64,000 nucleotides of DNA. Origin: Cyanophora paradoxa (Eukaryota > Glaucocystophyceae > Cyanophorales > Cyanophoraceae). The stretch spans positions 1 to 64,000 of the forward strand of contig QPMI01000056.1 in assembly GCA_004431415.1 (NCBI GenBank), written 5' to 3'. Position 1 is the stretch's first letter, and every line of letters begins with the position of its first letter. Position numbers and translations under genes: made by a program. The notes under the pieces are model-generated. The model was not told the origin of the DNA. It did not search any database and saw only the letters and a program-made list of their open reading frames with translations. Below, piece by piece: positions 32,083-45,011 of the stretch.

Positions 32083-34297
32083 GCCTCCACCCCCCGGGGC
32101 CCCCACCTCGAGCCTCGAGCTCGCCTCCCTCCCGTCACCCGGGACTCACCCCTAGCCTCGTCCCGGGCCCTGTATGCGCCGGGCCCTTCTAGATCCTCAG
32201 GCCCGACCTACCAGGGTAACCAGGTACCACAGTATACGTAGGCCTCGATTCCGGGAGTCCGGATGGGCCCGGCCTGGCGGCCGCGGGCCAGCCTGGAAAG
32301 GGGCCCGCTCGCGAGTCGCGGCCGGCGGCCTTAAGCTTAGGCCTATAGCTACTAGCTACTATATAGCTAGGCTATGGCTATAGGCTAACTTCAGGCTTGC
32401 GGGCCCGCCGGCGCCGCGGCCGGGCCCGGTCAGGGGCCCAACTTGGCAAGCCTTGAAGGCCCATGGCCCAGGGGCCAGCGGCCAAGCCGTCCTTCAGTAG
32501 TATGGCATTCGCGATCGACAACTTGACGAGTCAATGACGACAAGCTTAAGATCGATCACGACGGCCGCTTACCGCGGCTTACTAGTACTTATACCGTGAT
32601 ACGCCGCTTACCATCGAAGATTCGAACTTCGAAGTTAGCCGCGTAAGCCTGAGCTCAGCGTAAGCTCAGTTAGCCGCTTACCATCATGGCATGGGCTGAA
32701 GCCGCTGAACTCGCGTCAGCGGCGAGTCGGCGACGACGGCGAGTCGACGGCGACTCACTGAGTCAGCGCGGTCGTCGGGCCGCGGCCGCGGCCCGCGGGC
32801 AGCCTCGAGCTCGGGCCCCGGGGCCCGGCCGCCCGAGCAGCAGCCTGCCAGCAGGGCCGGGCTGCGCCAGGCTCGCCGCCATCTGCAGCCTGCAGGCTGC
32901 AGCCTGCAGCCTGCAGGCTAGCGCTAGCGCTGCACTGGCAGCGCTAGCCTAGTAGCCGCCGCGGACGTCGACCGAGTCCAAAACCACATGAATGGATTTA
33001 GGGGAATTTCAGGTGTTTCTGCGTGCATGTCGGACCTTGTCGGTCCACTGTCGGACCACTGTCGGACCAGTGTCGGTTATGCGGCGTTTCGACTCGGCGA
33101 AGCTCGTTTCGCGACCGGTTCGATTTTCAGGTCGACGTCACTTTTTCTGGGCAACTCGCAACCTTTTCGGCTAGGTTTAAGAACGATTCGAAGTAAGCTT
33201 GGGGAATGAACGATTGAGCGGCAATCGGTAAGTTACGCCGCCTTACGCCGGGCTTACGGGGTGATACTCGGGCAAGTTACGGCGGTCTTACGTATACAGG
33301 GCCATTACAGGCTACAGCCTACAGCAGCCTGGCAGAGCAGCAGCCGCAGTCTCAGTCTGCCCGCAGACTGCCAGCCTGGCAGCAGTGCGCATGCAGAGTG
33401 CTACTAGGCTACGTGCAAAGACAGAACAGCTAGCTATAGTTGGCTTAGAGAAGCTCACGCACCACCGCGCACCTGCGAAACCAACTCCGGAAGCCTTACG
33501 AAGGAGCAGAGCAGCCTGGCAGAGACCCAAGCTTTCCTAATAGGCTAGGATCTGGGATCTGGAAGAGTCGCTCGAGCTCCCCGAGTCCAGCAGCAGCCTG
33601 GCAGCTTCTCCTGGCGCCGCGCACAGGCGTAGGATGCTTCACGAGTTCCCACGGACTAGTACTCCCAACCTTTGATAGCTAGACATAGCTGGCCGCGTTC
33701 TTGAGGTTCGCTGCTTACGCGCCGTACGCGTGCGCATATGCATGCGCGCGCGCCGAGAGGGCGAGTCATTGACGAGCGTGCATATGCCGTGCTGGCCCCG
33801 GCCCGGCCCGCAGCGTGCACAGATTCAGATCTCTCCGACCCCCTTCGGGTCGACCGCGCGCGGCCTTCAGCTCGTCCCGTTCCCGCCCTGATTTAGCATG
33901 GATAAGCGGGTCCACGAGGAGGGAGGCGTGGGGAAGGTTCGCTTCTACATGCCCTTAAGATCACATGATCCGATGATCACGCGCACGGGCTTCGCTCATT
34001 GCGAAATCGCTTGCAATCGCTCCGCAGAATGAAGACAGGGTAAGCGCGCCGGCCCGGCACCCTAGGCCTAGGCCCAGGCTTTAAATTTGCGGAACCTGGA
34101 GCTGCGCCGGCATCCGCCGCGCGGCCTTGGCGCAGCCCGCCCTCACTGACTTCTTCGGATTCAGCTATGGCGCGCGATGTATGCGGTGCAAGACCACCTG
34201 GTGCCTCGGCCCGCAATGCCTTAGCCCGGCCGCTACGCATGCATAGGCCATAGCGGTTTCTCGGGCTCTTTAATTTACTATATCTAGATCTCTGCGC
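31824..34297. other. Intergenic, repeat-bearing
   Basis: About 2.5 kb without a convincing gene. Contains a CA repeat (32046-32081), three phrases of the type TTCTTATCC next to GGGTACATGTTC (31948-32010), short self-complementary motifs built from TAGCTA and GCTAGC (32340-32390, 32915-32950), and a patch with repeated GTCGGACCA-type words (33035-33075). At 32560-32690 and 33230-33295 the words GCCGCTTACC and CCTTACGCC recur. They resemble the ends of the 44521 element and may be a worn relative. Confidence 0.45.
32046..32081. repeat. (CA)n microsatellite
   Basis: About 18 uninterrupted CA dinucleotides following GGGGT. Confidence 0.95.
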
Positions 34298-37200
34298 ATG
34301 AGTAAATTTTTTAGGGCGGGGCTCGTCCGCGATCCTAGGTCTAGACTAATCCTCGCGGGGCCCCCCAGACGGAGATCAGCGACAGGAGGTACAAGAACCG
34401 GGTCCGCGCGCTCGAGCTCCCCGCGATCCCCGCCCTAGGCCTCGCGATCGGCCTCGGCCGGCGCCGCGGCCGCCCGAGCTCACGAGGGCCGTTGGACCGT
34501 CGGACGCACGCGCGCGCGCCCCAAGCTCACGAGGGCGCACGCGCTCTAAATCCTTACGTCCTCTTTAAACCTTCTCTCTTAATTACTTCTCTCTTACTTT
34601 CTGTTTAACGAACCTAACAAGACGAGGGCGGCCGCGGGCGCGCAGAGGGAACAGGTCCTCTCCGTCCTCTTCAGCTTCATCGACGGCATCCAGCTCCTCG
34701 CGCTCTGCATAGGGAGGCACTCCTGTGCGTGCTTCTAGATCTACTTTTTACTTAGGAAGCTTGTGATTAGATCTCGCGTGGCCGCGGCGCCGGCTGCTGT
34801 GCCCCTCCCCTCTTTTCCCGACATGTACACGGGCCCACGATCGCGATCGGCCGCGCAGCATTCGACTCCGGAGTGTACCGGCCCATCATCCGCTATGTAG
34901 ACCTCCACATCGTGCGCCTCGGGCCCGCTTTGAACTTCTCCCTCCCGCGACGTCGACGAGCACCCAATATTAATCAAATTTAACGCTCGATTCCCGTTTC
35001 ACGCTTGAATTGATTCGTTTCGGTCCGGCCGGGCCCGCCGCAGCTCTTCACGCAGCACAACTACGACAAGTTCACGAACGTCCTCTGGGCCTACTTCATC
35101 GCTTTTCTCGTAGCCATCCTCGCCTTTCTCTATCGCCTCGTCCGGCAATCCGTGCGTAAATAAATCGGGCGGCGGCGCACCTGTCGAGCTCGAGATCGAC
35201 CGCCCACGCCCCGCCTCAGAAGGGCAAGCCGGCGCGGACGGTCCAAATCTACAGCGTTATGCTCATGCGGGTATGCAGCTCATGATGATGATAATATATA
35301 CAGCCCGGTTGATGCAAATTAAATGTCTCGGCCCAGGCGATCCTCTTCGCCCTCTTCATCCCCTTCGTGAAGCTATTCGTCACGATCTTCGCGTGCGGGC
35401 GGGACGACTGGTCGGGCGAGGCGGCCCCGCCCCTCGTGCAGTGCCTCTCCCTCACGTGGACCGTGTATGCCGCCATCGCGGGGGGCGTGCTCGGCGTCTT
35501 CGTGGTGAGCGCCGGCAATAAATTAGAGCGCGGTGATGATGTATTTTGATTCCGGCTGATTTCGCGCAGCCCTTTGCCGTCGGGTACTTCTTCCTGTTCC
35601 GGCACAACCACATCGGCTGCCCCGACTTCGAGTCCCGCCCGCACGGCCGCTTCCACGCGCCCTACGCCGTCGCCCGCCTCGCGATGATCGCCGCGACGGC
35701 CGCCACGCCCGGCGAGTCGACCCTCGTCCAGATCGTGTACCTCGCCTGCACGGGCCTGCCCCTCGTCGCGCTGCTGAAGACGCTGCCGAGCTACCGCCGC
35801 TTCATGAACTACGTCAGGGGCGGCTTCCTCGCCGCCGCCTTCCACCTCAGCGTCGCCTCCCTCATCATGTCCGGCATCGGCGTCCAGGTTCGTTAGCTTC
35901 AGCTCTGATTTAATCTCTTTAATTTAGCCGTCTAGCTTTATAAAGAGCGCTTAAAGTCCAAGCTAAACTCAGCTCCTGATTTTACAATTTGATCGCGCAG
36001 GGCGACCCGAAGCGCGTGCTCGGCTCCTCGGTGCTGATCGCCCTCGCCGGCCTCGCCTACGCGGCCGGGGTCACCGCCGTCTGGGTCGCCTACTGGCGCG
36101 TCGAAGCGCTCGCGAACCGCGAAGCACCGGTCAGTCCGTCCGCAAAAGCTTATAATCAAGCTTGTATATAATTAGCTTGATTATAAGTGTGCAATTGCAA
36201 GTCTAGATCTCGCGTACTAGTCAGTACTAGTCCTCAAAAGCTTAAGTGTGCAAGTCTCGCGTTCGGTCGCTCGCTCACACTCGCTTTCATTTCTTACGAT
36301 TAGGAATTCGAGTCGCCGTACATCGCGGAGCTCTGCTCGCGGACGATCCTGCAGCGGGAGGCGCACCCCGGCGACGAGTCGAAGCAGAAGGCGGAGGCCC
36401 TCCTCCGGGCGGGCATCGAGCAGTTCCCCACCAGCGCCTACATCCAGGCGCGCCTTATTGGCTTAGCTTACATCGTATTAGCTTCTGGGCCTTCAACTTC
36501 GCGCAGCTCCAGTACGCGCACTTCCTGAAGGCGTTCGCGAACAACGCCAACGCCGCCGCGCAAGAAGTCCGCAACTGGTGCGCCGCAAACTATAAAGTGA
36601 ACTGAATGCGCCTCCAATTTCGATCAAATACTAATCCGACAACTCGGCAGCTGGCGGAAGGAGCCGGCGATCGATTTCCGGTACGAGGCGCACTCGACGC
36701 GGCTCTTCTGGGAGCGCCAGTCGCAGCTGCACGGGGGCGACAAGGCCGGCGCCGCCGCGGCCGACCTCTTCAGCAGCGTCGACAACAAGCGCATGTACGA
36801 CAAGGCCCGCCAAGGACGTGCGTCGGCGTCTCGATCACCACTGCGCGCGCGCCGACGCCGAGTCGAACGGCTGCTGACGTCGACGCAGACACGAGGACGC
36901 TGAAGCTGATCCGGGCCTTCTGGGTCTCCCTCGCCAGGAAGAACCTGCACGTGGCCGGCGCCCTCGACGACGTGCCGCGCCGCCTCGCGGACATCGATTC
37001 GCACGTCAAGGACGCCGAGGTCGCCTACACGTCCCTCCTCAAGCGTGCGCCCGCGCGCGCGGCTTTACATTTGTGCACGTGCACGTTTCTCAAGCGCGCC
37101 GACGTCCAGACCTGAACAAATCTGCAGCTGACAGTCAACGTTGGTTCGTGCAGGGTTCTCGAGCAGCAAGATCCTCCTTCGGGCGTACGCTTCGTTCCTG

Positions 37201-40200
37201 GATCAGTGTATGGTGCGCAGTATATATGTAGCACATGTGCAAGTACAGTCGCCCCATGGCCATGGATTGCAATTGCAATGGCGAGGTTCATGCACGCCGT
37301 CTAATTTCGAGCCTGACACGCGCGCCTTCGCCAGAACGACAAGGCGAGGTCGCAGCTCTACTTCATGAAGGCGGACGAGGTGGAGGAGAACGAGTCCAAG
37401 ACGGCGTCGCTCTCGGCGTCGCAGTCGCAGAGCCAGTCGCAGAGCCAGTCGGCCGGCGGCGGCGGCGGCGCCGGCGCCCAGTCGGCCTCCGAGTCGCAGT
37501 CGCAGTCGGCCTCGTCGGGGGCCTCGTCGTCGGCCGCCGCCAAGAAGCGCGCCATCGCGAAGGAGCTCAAGCTGCGCTCCAACGAGACGCGGGCCGTCAC
37601 GAAGCTCTTCTGGGGCGTCGTCCTCGGCCTCCTCTTCCTGGGAGCCGTCTCCTGCTCCATGTTCATCGGCGCGCTTCAAAGCTTATATTTAACGGATGCT
37701 TAAAGCTTATAAAGCGAATGCTTCAAAGCTTAGCTATAACGAATGCTTCAACGCTTAGCGACAAGCTTATATATATTAAAGCTTAACGAATGCTTTCCAT
37801 TCTCGACGTTGTGCTTATAGTTGTTTCGTTCAATTTCGCAGTGGTGAAGATCATGTTCGTGCAGTACGACCAGGCCCTCTCACGCCTCCGGATCATGTCC
37901 TTCCAGCGCCGCCGCGTCGTGGTGCGCTGGCGCCGGCGCCCTCCTTCGAATTCGAATTCGTGACCGCCGAACACGCCCCAAGTGCTCAATATCTTATCTA
38001 GATGCTTCGCCGTCATGATCATCGAAATCGCGATCGCCCCAATTGCCTGTGCTTCAAGATCTAGATGCTTCGCGTCATCTAGATCTGCTTTCTCCGAGAT
38101 CTAGATCTAGATGCTTCAACATTGGATTACGGTGCTGACGGCGAGCTCGAACAGGCGGTGAACAACATGGTGCGGTGGATGAACCTCGGGGCCATGCGGA
38201 ACGACTCGGCCCTCTTCAAGCACTGGGCGACCGAGGTCGGCATCCGCTCCAAGGACTTCTCCCACGACCACCACGGCCTCTAGTGCGCGTTGCTGTTAAT
38301 TGTAATGTTTTAAGCCCTCCAGTACTAGTTTAGGTGCATCGAAAGATCAATTAATGTTGCGATTGGGCGCGCAGCTTCGGGTTTCCGGATACGGGCATCC
38401 CCGCGAGCTCGGACGCGAAGATCAAGGAGTTCTGGGGCAAGCCCACGGTCCACACCGTCAAGCACTACCCGGGCCCGCCCGTGTACGAGACGCAGAACAA
38501 CGAGCCGATCTGGGACGCCGGCAACGAAATGTGAGCGCCGCTGCGTTTCGCGTCGAATTCCCCGGCCCATTGCAACCTTCGCGATTATTTGCGCTGACGT
38601 TCGGGCTCACTTCAGCATGATCGCGTGCCGGCGCATCAGTCTCATGACCGAACATCAGTTCAAGGGTCTGCGCGCCCTCTGTCCACGCCGCTCTCGCCCC
38701 GCCGTTCGTGTTAATTCTAATCTGGTCAAATTCGCAGACATTCACATCGTCAAGGAGGCCAAATTCGTCTTCCAGAACGCATTATTCGGCGTGCGCACAC
38801 GCTTGCTGCGAGTTAACGGCGCAAAACTTCCATGCTGATCTCGCCGCGCGGCGCAGATTCTGGATGGGTTCAATGAATTCACCGTACTCTTCGAGGAAGA
38901 GGCGCGCGCGCTCGCTCGCGGCCCCGCTCCCTTTCGAAATATATTAGCACATATTCAATTCCCGGCAATATTTCTAACGAGCCGCCGTGCGCCTCCGCTC
39001 GCGCAGCTTATGGCGACGATCGAGAAGGCGAAGTGGATCATCCTCGCCGTCTGCCTCGTCGCCCAGCTCCTCCTCATCGGAGAGGCCCTCTTCGTCTTCC
39101 GGTGCGCAGATCGAAAGCATTTCCCCAAAGAAAGCCAGCTGATCATGACAGAAACCTGATGCGATTTATTTCATTGCAGGCCGAGCTTCAAGGCGGTGCG
39201 GCTGACGATGCGCGGCGTGTCGGACATCCTCATCGGAATGCCCCGCGCCCGTGCGCATTTCCGAAGTTCCACATTTCCACTCATTAAAATGTTCGATTCG
39301 CGGTCTCACGTCGGGTCTCCGCAGTGGTGAAGCAAGTCGCTAAGCACTACAGCAAGGCGCAAAAACGCGAAAGGGAGAAGTGCGCTCTTAAGCTTACGCT
39401 GCCTTCTGTCTGTCTGTCTGTCTGTCTGTCTTCTAAATTGACGTTTCTTCTTGTTTCCGCGCAGCGAGGGCGGCTCCGACAGCGAGGATTCGCAGTCGCG
39501 CTCGGGAAGCAGCGACGAGGAGCGGGGCTCCGGCTCCAACTCGTCGGACGGCGACCGCGAGAAGCGCAGCGAGGCAGGCGAGGAGGAGGAGGAAGGGCGC
39601 CGACGCCATGGCGGCGGCAGCAGCAAGCGGCGCGTCACCCGCGGGAAGAACGCCCGCTCCGATCGCGACGACGACGAGGACGCGGAGACGGAGAAGGCCG
39701 AGACGTCCGCCGGGGAGGAGGAGGGCGAGGAGGACGCGAAGAAGAAGAAGCGGAAGCACCGGAGGGCGTCCATCGCGAAGGACGAGAAGCGGAAGGGCAA
39801 GGACCGCAAGAGGGGCGGCAAGGGCCGCGGCCGCTCGGACTCGGAGGACGCGACGGCAACGGCGACAGAGGCCGAGCCGGAGAAGGCGAGCGAATTCGAA
39901 CTAGAAATTTCCTTGATTTCGGGGTCGGCTGAGAAATGTGTTCGACGTCGACAGGTCCCCGTCAAGGCAGAGCCTGCGCTGGACCCGGTCGCCGAGGAGC
40001 GCCCGCGGTCTGCCCTGTCCGCCGGCAGCGCCGGCGCCGCCGCCGCCGCCGACGCCGCGAATTCGAAGAAGAGTTCGAGCTTGCAGCTCGTGCCGGTGCG
40101 CTCGAGCTCGGCCACTGAAGCTTAAGCGGAATGAACGCGGCTGAACGCGGCTTTAGAATTTATATAATATCTATCTATCTATCTATCTATCTAATAATAC

Positions 40201-43200
40201 CTAATACCTAAAGCCACTGAAGCGGAATGGAAGGCGGACTCACTGAAGCGGAATGGAAGGCGGACTCGCTGAAGCGGCTGAACGCGGCTTTAGAATAATA
40301 TCTATCTGTCTATCTATCTATCTACTGATAATACCTAATACCTAAAGTACCGTAAGCAGGTTCCGGAGCAGGTGCCGGCCGTGCTGATGAAGCTGCACGC
40401 GAAGCTCGACGACGAGGGCTTCGGATCCGGAGAGCTCCTCGCGATCGAGGGCGAGGGCGACTGCAACGGGGCGACGCGCGAGACGTACGCTCCAGCCCGG
40501 CCCGCGGCCCGGCGGCCGGGCCAGATCTCACAGGCTAGGACGCGCGTCTGTTTGCGCGTGCGTGCGCAGGACGCCGAGCTTCCAGCACCTGGCGCTGGCG
40601 TCGTCCGGCAGCCGCGGCGAGCTCGACCACGAGTCGCCGAAGGCCATGGCCGGCCCCGCCTCGGACCGGTCGACCGGCAGCGCCGTGGTGAGCTCGCACA
40701 TGCAAAAGGCGCTTCGCTTTATTTGATTTCTCATGCAATCGAATCGACGGCAGCTCCTGCACACGCTGAACGTCGAGCACGACGTAGACCCGAGCGCGGG
40801 CGAGGTGAAAATCGTGACCTCGAGCTCTACGGGCGATCGCGAGCTCGAGACGACGGGCCGCAAGGCGAATTCGAAGAGCGGCACCCTCAAAGAACTCGGT
40901 GCTCCGGATCCGTTTGCGTTCTAAACATTTCTAGTAAGCTTCTATCTGAGCGTCAGCGTTTTCGTAATCTAGGACTCAACGATCTGGACGACCTCTTCGA
41001 CAAGATACGGGAGGGGAAGGACGACGGGAAGCCGCTCCGCAAGGGCGACCCCGACGCCAAGACCGCGCCCAAGAAGAAGGCGCGCTTGGCAATCCAACTT
41101 GGAAACCTGTTTGCACAGTATACTTTTTCATGTCTGATCCTCAGCAGGGCAAGAAGTACGAGGCGGAGTCGGACGGGAGCAGCGACGCCTCCTCGCAGCG
41201 CGGCCGCGGGGGGCGCGCCGGCGCAGGCGCCGGGCGCAGCTCGAACAGCCTCGGCCTCGGCCTCCAGATGCAGCTGCGGCCGCCCCGCAGGCGCTCGTCG
41301 GTCGAGACGGGCGCCGTGCAAGGCGCCGCGGCGACGGGAATCCTGCGGAAGCAGATGTCTCTTGAGGAGTCGAAGATGCTGGATCCGGAGGCGACAAAGG
41401 GCGCGGCGGCCGCGGAGGCGGACGCCGAGGAGTCGAAGAAAGAAGCCGCCGCCAAGGCCGAGAAGGAGGCGGCCGACAGAAAGGCACGCTCTCTCTCTCT
41501 GGGCTTGCCGGTCTAGAATTCGAAGCAGGCAGGCTCATTATAAATAATTAACGCCCCCCTCGCACGGATACCACAGAAGGAGGAAGAGGAGAGGAAGAGC
41601 AAGAAGAAGAAGGGCAAGGCGGAGGAGGGGGAGAGCCGCGGGCCCGACGTCCTCGACCTCCTCACCCGCAAGTGTAAGCGAGCTGAAGCTTATATAATTA
41701 AGCCCTAGTCATTAGTCACTAGATAGATATATAGGTGCGCATTCGGCCCTTCGATTTAACTTTGATTTCCGTTCCAGATATGCTCTCGTTCATTTTGATC
41801 GGGGGCATCTTCATCGCCAACTTCCTCATCTGCTACTTCATCCTGGACGCCGGCAAGAACTTCGCCTTCGAGATCAACCTCGCCGGCCGCGTGCGCCCCC
41901 GCCCGGAAATCTAGATCTAATTATAAAAGATCTTCTAATTGCCCCGCGTGCGAAGATCTAATTATAAAAGATCTAGTAGAAAAATCGGTCAACGTCCAAT
42001 AGAAGATCTCGCGACAGCTCGCCGTGCACGTGTCTTTGTCGAATGTTTGTTTCTGCAGCGGCGCTCGATCGCGCGCGAGGTGGCCTTCTACACGCGCGAG
42101 CTCTACATCAACGACGGCATCTTCCTGCCCCGCGCCGAGATCTTCCACCGACTCGTCCAGAAGGCGCGCGCGCCCATGTTCACGCAACTTGTGTATATCA
42201 AGCTTCGTCCACACCGTTACCTAACTTGGCTCCACGTTGCATTAATCAACAGGTGGCGCTCTTCAAGGAGATCCACCAGGGCCTCAAGTCGGGCGACCCG
42301 GCGCACAACGTCTACGGCGCGGACGGCCGCAACAAGGCGAGTGCAAGAGAGAAAGAGCTTGACGCTCTGAAACATATACGACGGATCGCGTCCTGAATCG
42401 CGCGCGCGCGCGCCACAGGAGCTGGACCGGATCATGTACGACGCGCCGCAGTGCCTTCGCCTCGCGGCGGACAAGTGCAACAGGGACCGCGTCCACGACA
42501 TCGAGCTCGTCGACAAGTGCGCTCTCGCAGCTGCTCGCGCTAATCCGGAGAAGAAGAACTCCGATTTCATCAACGTTTCACACTTTTTCTCACGCGCGCG
42601 CGCGCGCATGCGCAGCGGGCTGGACGCGCTGGTGATGGGCGTGCTGGACCTCGTGATCGCGATCATGCAGGAGACCACGCCCGACCTGCTGCTGACGGGC
42701 AAGGAGGACGAGTCCATCGTCGTGGTGATTTGATTTCGGTTTCTTCGCGTTATATATAGTTCTATTTCGTGGGGCTCTTATATCATATATAATTGGCTTC
42801 TTATGTGTAATTAGTGGGAACTCTTATATCGTTTCTTATATTTCGTGGGGGCAGCACGACAACTACTTCCATATCAACTCGAACAACCTCAACCTCATGA
42901 TGGAGGTGTGCAGAGTCATATAACTTTTGTTGATGAGCCCCGCACGATCGCGATCCAAATCGCCCCAGATTGATGACGGTGACCTGGACGACGGGCTCAA
43001 CCGCGCGGCGGCGGCCCTCGTTACGGAGGCCATCAACTCGATGTCCATCATCGAGCTCATCGAGGTCCGCTCAAGCCGCCCAAATAAATCTCTTTCGTTC
43101 GATCTAGATCTGTGCTTAAGCCTGTCAAATAAATCTTAAGCTTAAGCTTCGTTCGATTTGTGCGGCGATCGCGATCGGCAGCTGACGGAAGCGCGCGCGC

Positions 43201-43842
43201 CCCTGCGAGCAGGCTCTTATCCTATCCTTCAACATCGTCTTCCTCGGCTTTCTCTACAGTGCGTTCGGGCGGCTATATTGAGATCTGGAGCCTATGATCT
43301 GCTTGACATTAGAGCGGGCTAAAGCTTACACGCTGCTCGGAATATATATATGCTCGGAATTTTGCCCGTGATATTCCTCCGTGCACGTGCAGCACTATAG
43401 CTAGCTAGTACTGTTCGTCTTTCTCATATTTCTAACCGCCCATGCCTCGGCCCTGCATAGAGCTTGGCAGCTTGGCATAGAGCCAGCTAGAGCTCACACG
43501 CTGCTCGGGTAACGGGCTAAAGCTTATTCGCTGAGCGATCTAGATCTAGAGCTCGGATCCGGAATATATGCTCGGAATTTCGCCTGCGATATCCCTCTCC
43601 GAAATTTAACCGCCCCTGCCCCGCAGTCTATCTCTTCGCGCCGATGCTCTCGCGGCTGCGGGAGGAGTCAGGCCGCACGGGCCAAATCCTTCGTATGCTC
43701 CCCAAGGACGTCGTCATCAAGGTCCGCCAAAGATTAATGCCATTCCGAAGTAAACGTTCCTTTGAACTCATCGCCGGATTCGCAGTGCCCGCACCTCCAT
43801 ATGTACTTTGTCGGCATTCGCGGCGACATGGACGACGAGTAG
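34298..43842 (+). CDS. TmcB/TmcC-like multi-pass membrane protein with TPR-type helical region
   Basis: About 41 exons joined in frame from ATG 34298 (MSKFFRAGL, intron GTCCGC to CCCCAG, TEISDRRYKNR) to TAG 43840-43842, roughly 1,700 residues. The N-terminal half has several membrane helices (for example WAYFIAFLVAILAFLYRLV, ILFALFIPFVKLFVTIFA, VLIALAGLAYAAGVTAVWVA). The TmcB/TmcC signature follows: EALLRAGIEQFP, QLQYAHFLKAF, FWVSLARKNL, AEVAYTSLLKR, ILLRAYASFL and NDKARSQLYFMKADEVEE, matching the family's repeated helical region (known from Dictyostelium, Acanthamoeba and green algae). A Ser/Gln/Gly linker precedes further membrane helices and a long charged Ser/Glu/Lys stretch (39470-40110). 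The C-terminus has REESGRTGQILRMLP. At least four introns use GC donors. The physiological role is unknown; a surface or sensory complex is a family-level guess. Confidence 0.8.
39406..39431. repeat. (CTGT)n microsatellite in intron
   Basis: Six tandem CTGT units inside an intron of the TmcB-like gene, just before the exon encoding the charged Ser/Glu-rich stretch. Confidence 0.9.
40130..40345. repeat. Intronic duplication around (TATC)n
   Basis: The segment GGCTGAACGCGGCTTTAGAA, a TATC run, and AATAATACCTAATACCTAAAG occur twice (TATC runs at about 40168-40192 and 40300-40324). Between them a GAAGCGGAATGGAAGGCGGACT phrase is itself repeated. It lies wholly within an intron of the TmcB-like gene and explains that intron's length. 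Confidence 0.85.
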
Positions 43843-44516
43843 CCTCGCCCATGTCGACCCCGGCCCTGGCCGGCCCGCGGTCGGGCGGTGGCGGCGCCGG
43901 CGCCCCAGGCTTCCGGCTTATAAATAACTACTTAACGTTAACTACTATCGCTTAGCTATATATAGCAACGATATGAGCATTACCGAACGACGTGCCCTTA
44001 AAAAAGCAACAGCGTAGTTTGAAGAGTTCCATGTATGTAAAAGGATCGATATCACCTTTTAGATCTAAAACTTCGGATCCGGAAAAAGTATACATCGAAT
44101 GCCATTGATGTGTGATGATGCACTGTGATCATGCATGTGTGTCGTGATTAACAATGATCGATCATGAATATTAATGGCATGCATGCGCATGCGGGAGCTG
44201 CCGCAGTGCATGCGCAACCTACGTATACAGGCGGCCGCGGGGCCGGCGCGGGCCCGCGGCCGCCGCCGGCGCAGCCCGCCGGCACCGGGCGAGTCCGGGG
44301 CGACTCCGAGTCTCCGAGGCCCCCCGGCGAGGGGGCGAGTAAAACTTACCAGGCTAATAGGCCGCGGCCGGCTTCCCGAGTCCGCGAATTGAATCATTGA
44401 ATATTCGAAATTCGAATTCGAAATTCGAATTTGCCGGAAATTGAGCTGAACATTCACTACGTAGTTACGTCGTAGTACCGTAGTACGTATACCTACTACC
44501 TACTACCTAGAGGCAC
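43843..44516. other. Intergenic 3' flank
   Basis: About 670 bp downstream of the TmcB-like gene. AT content rises, with ATATATAGC, repeated GATCATG words (44110-44170) and nested TTCGAAATTCGAATTC dyads near 44404-44432. Open frames around 44170-44400 lack any coding support. Confidence 0.4.
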
Positions 44517-44520
44517 TGAG

Positions 44521-45007
44521 GTTAGGGTTGCCGCTTACACTTACAAACGACTTACGTAAGTGACTTAACTTACACTCTACTTACACTTACGGCCCCCAAA
44601 AACCGACTTACGGCCGTAAGTCGTAAGTCGCCCCCCAGGATACCCCCTTCGACCAGCGAAAATCGACCTAATTCGGACCCAAAACGATCTAGAAACACTG
44701 TAAAAGCGTGTTTCTCGCTTGTTCAGCGGTCAGTGCGCCTGGAATCGAGGTACAAGCAGCCCTTCAGGGGGTTACAAGGGTCTGGAAGTCATGCTCTTGA
44801 GGGTCTTCAAGTGCTTAAACACGGAGCCAACCTTGTTTAATGTTCAAGCTTAGATCATAACCAATCTTTACGACAGATTCCGAGCGTTTTCGCCTCGCTT
44901 CTACCCCACTTACAGCCGACTTACGGATCGACTTACACTTACACTCCACTTACACTCCCACTTACGGCGGCTCCAGGCTGACTTACGCCGTAAGTGGCAA
45001 CCCTAAC
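44521..45007. mobile_element. MITE-like non-autonomous DNA transposon, 487 bp
   Basis: Terminal inverted repeats GTTAGGGTTGCCGCTTAC at the left end and, reverse-complemented, GTTAGGGTTGCCACTTAC at the right end (17 of 18 identical). A direct TGAG flanks both sides (44517-44520 and 45008-45011), consistent with a 4-bp target duplication. Subterminal DNA on both sides is packed with ACTTAC and CTTACGG words, as is common for transposase-binding arrays. There is no coding capacity inside. The superfamily is not certain, and the TTAGGG in the termini is probably a coincidence with telomere repeats. Confidence 0.82.
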
Positions 45008-45011
45008 TGAG

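Noticed and set aside
35249-35845. 198-codon minus-strand frame rich in Glu, Val and Ala
   Set aside because: Antisense of exons of the TmcB-like gene, whose sense exons join in frame with membrane helices.
40372-41547. 391-codon single open frame
   Set aside because: It runs through introns of the TmcB-like gene and changes to Arg/Ser-rich nonsense after 41079; the spliced reading is better.
44521-45007. Interstitial telomere from TTAGGG at one end and CCCTAA at the other
   Set aside because: Only one unit at each end, in inverted orientation and flanked by a target duplication, so they are transposon termini.
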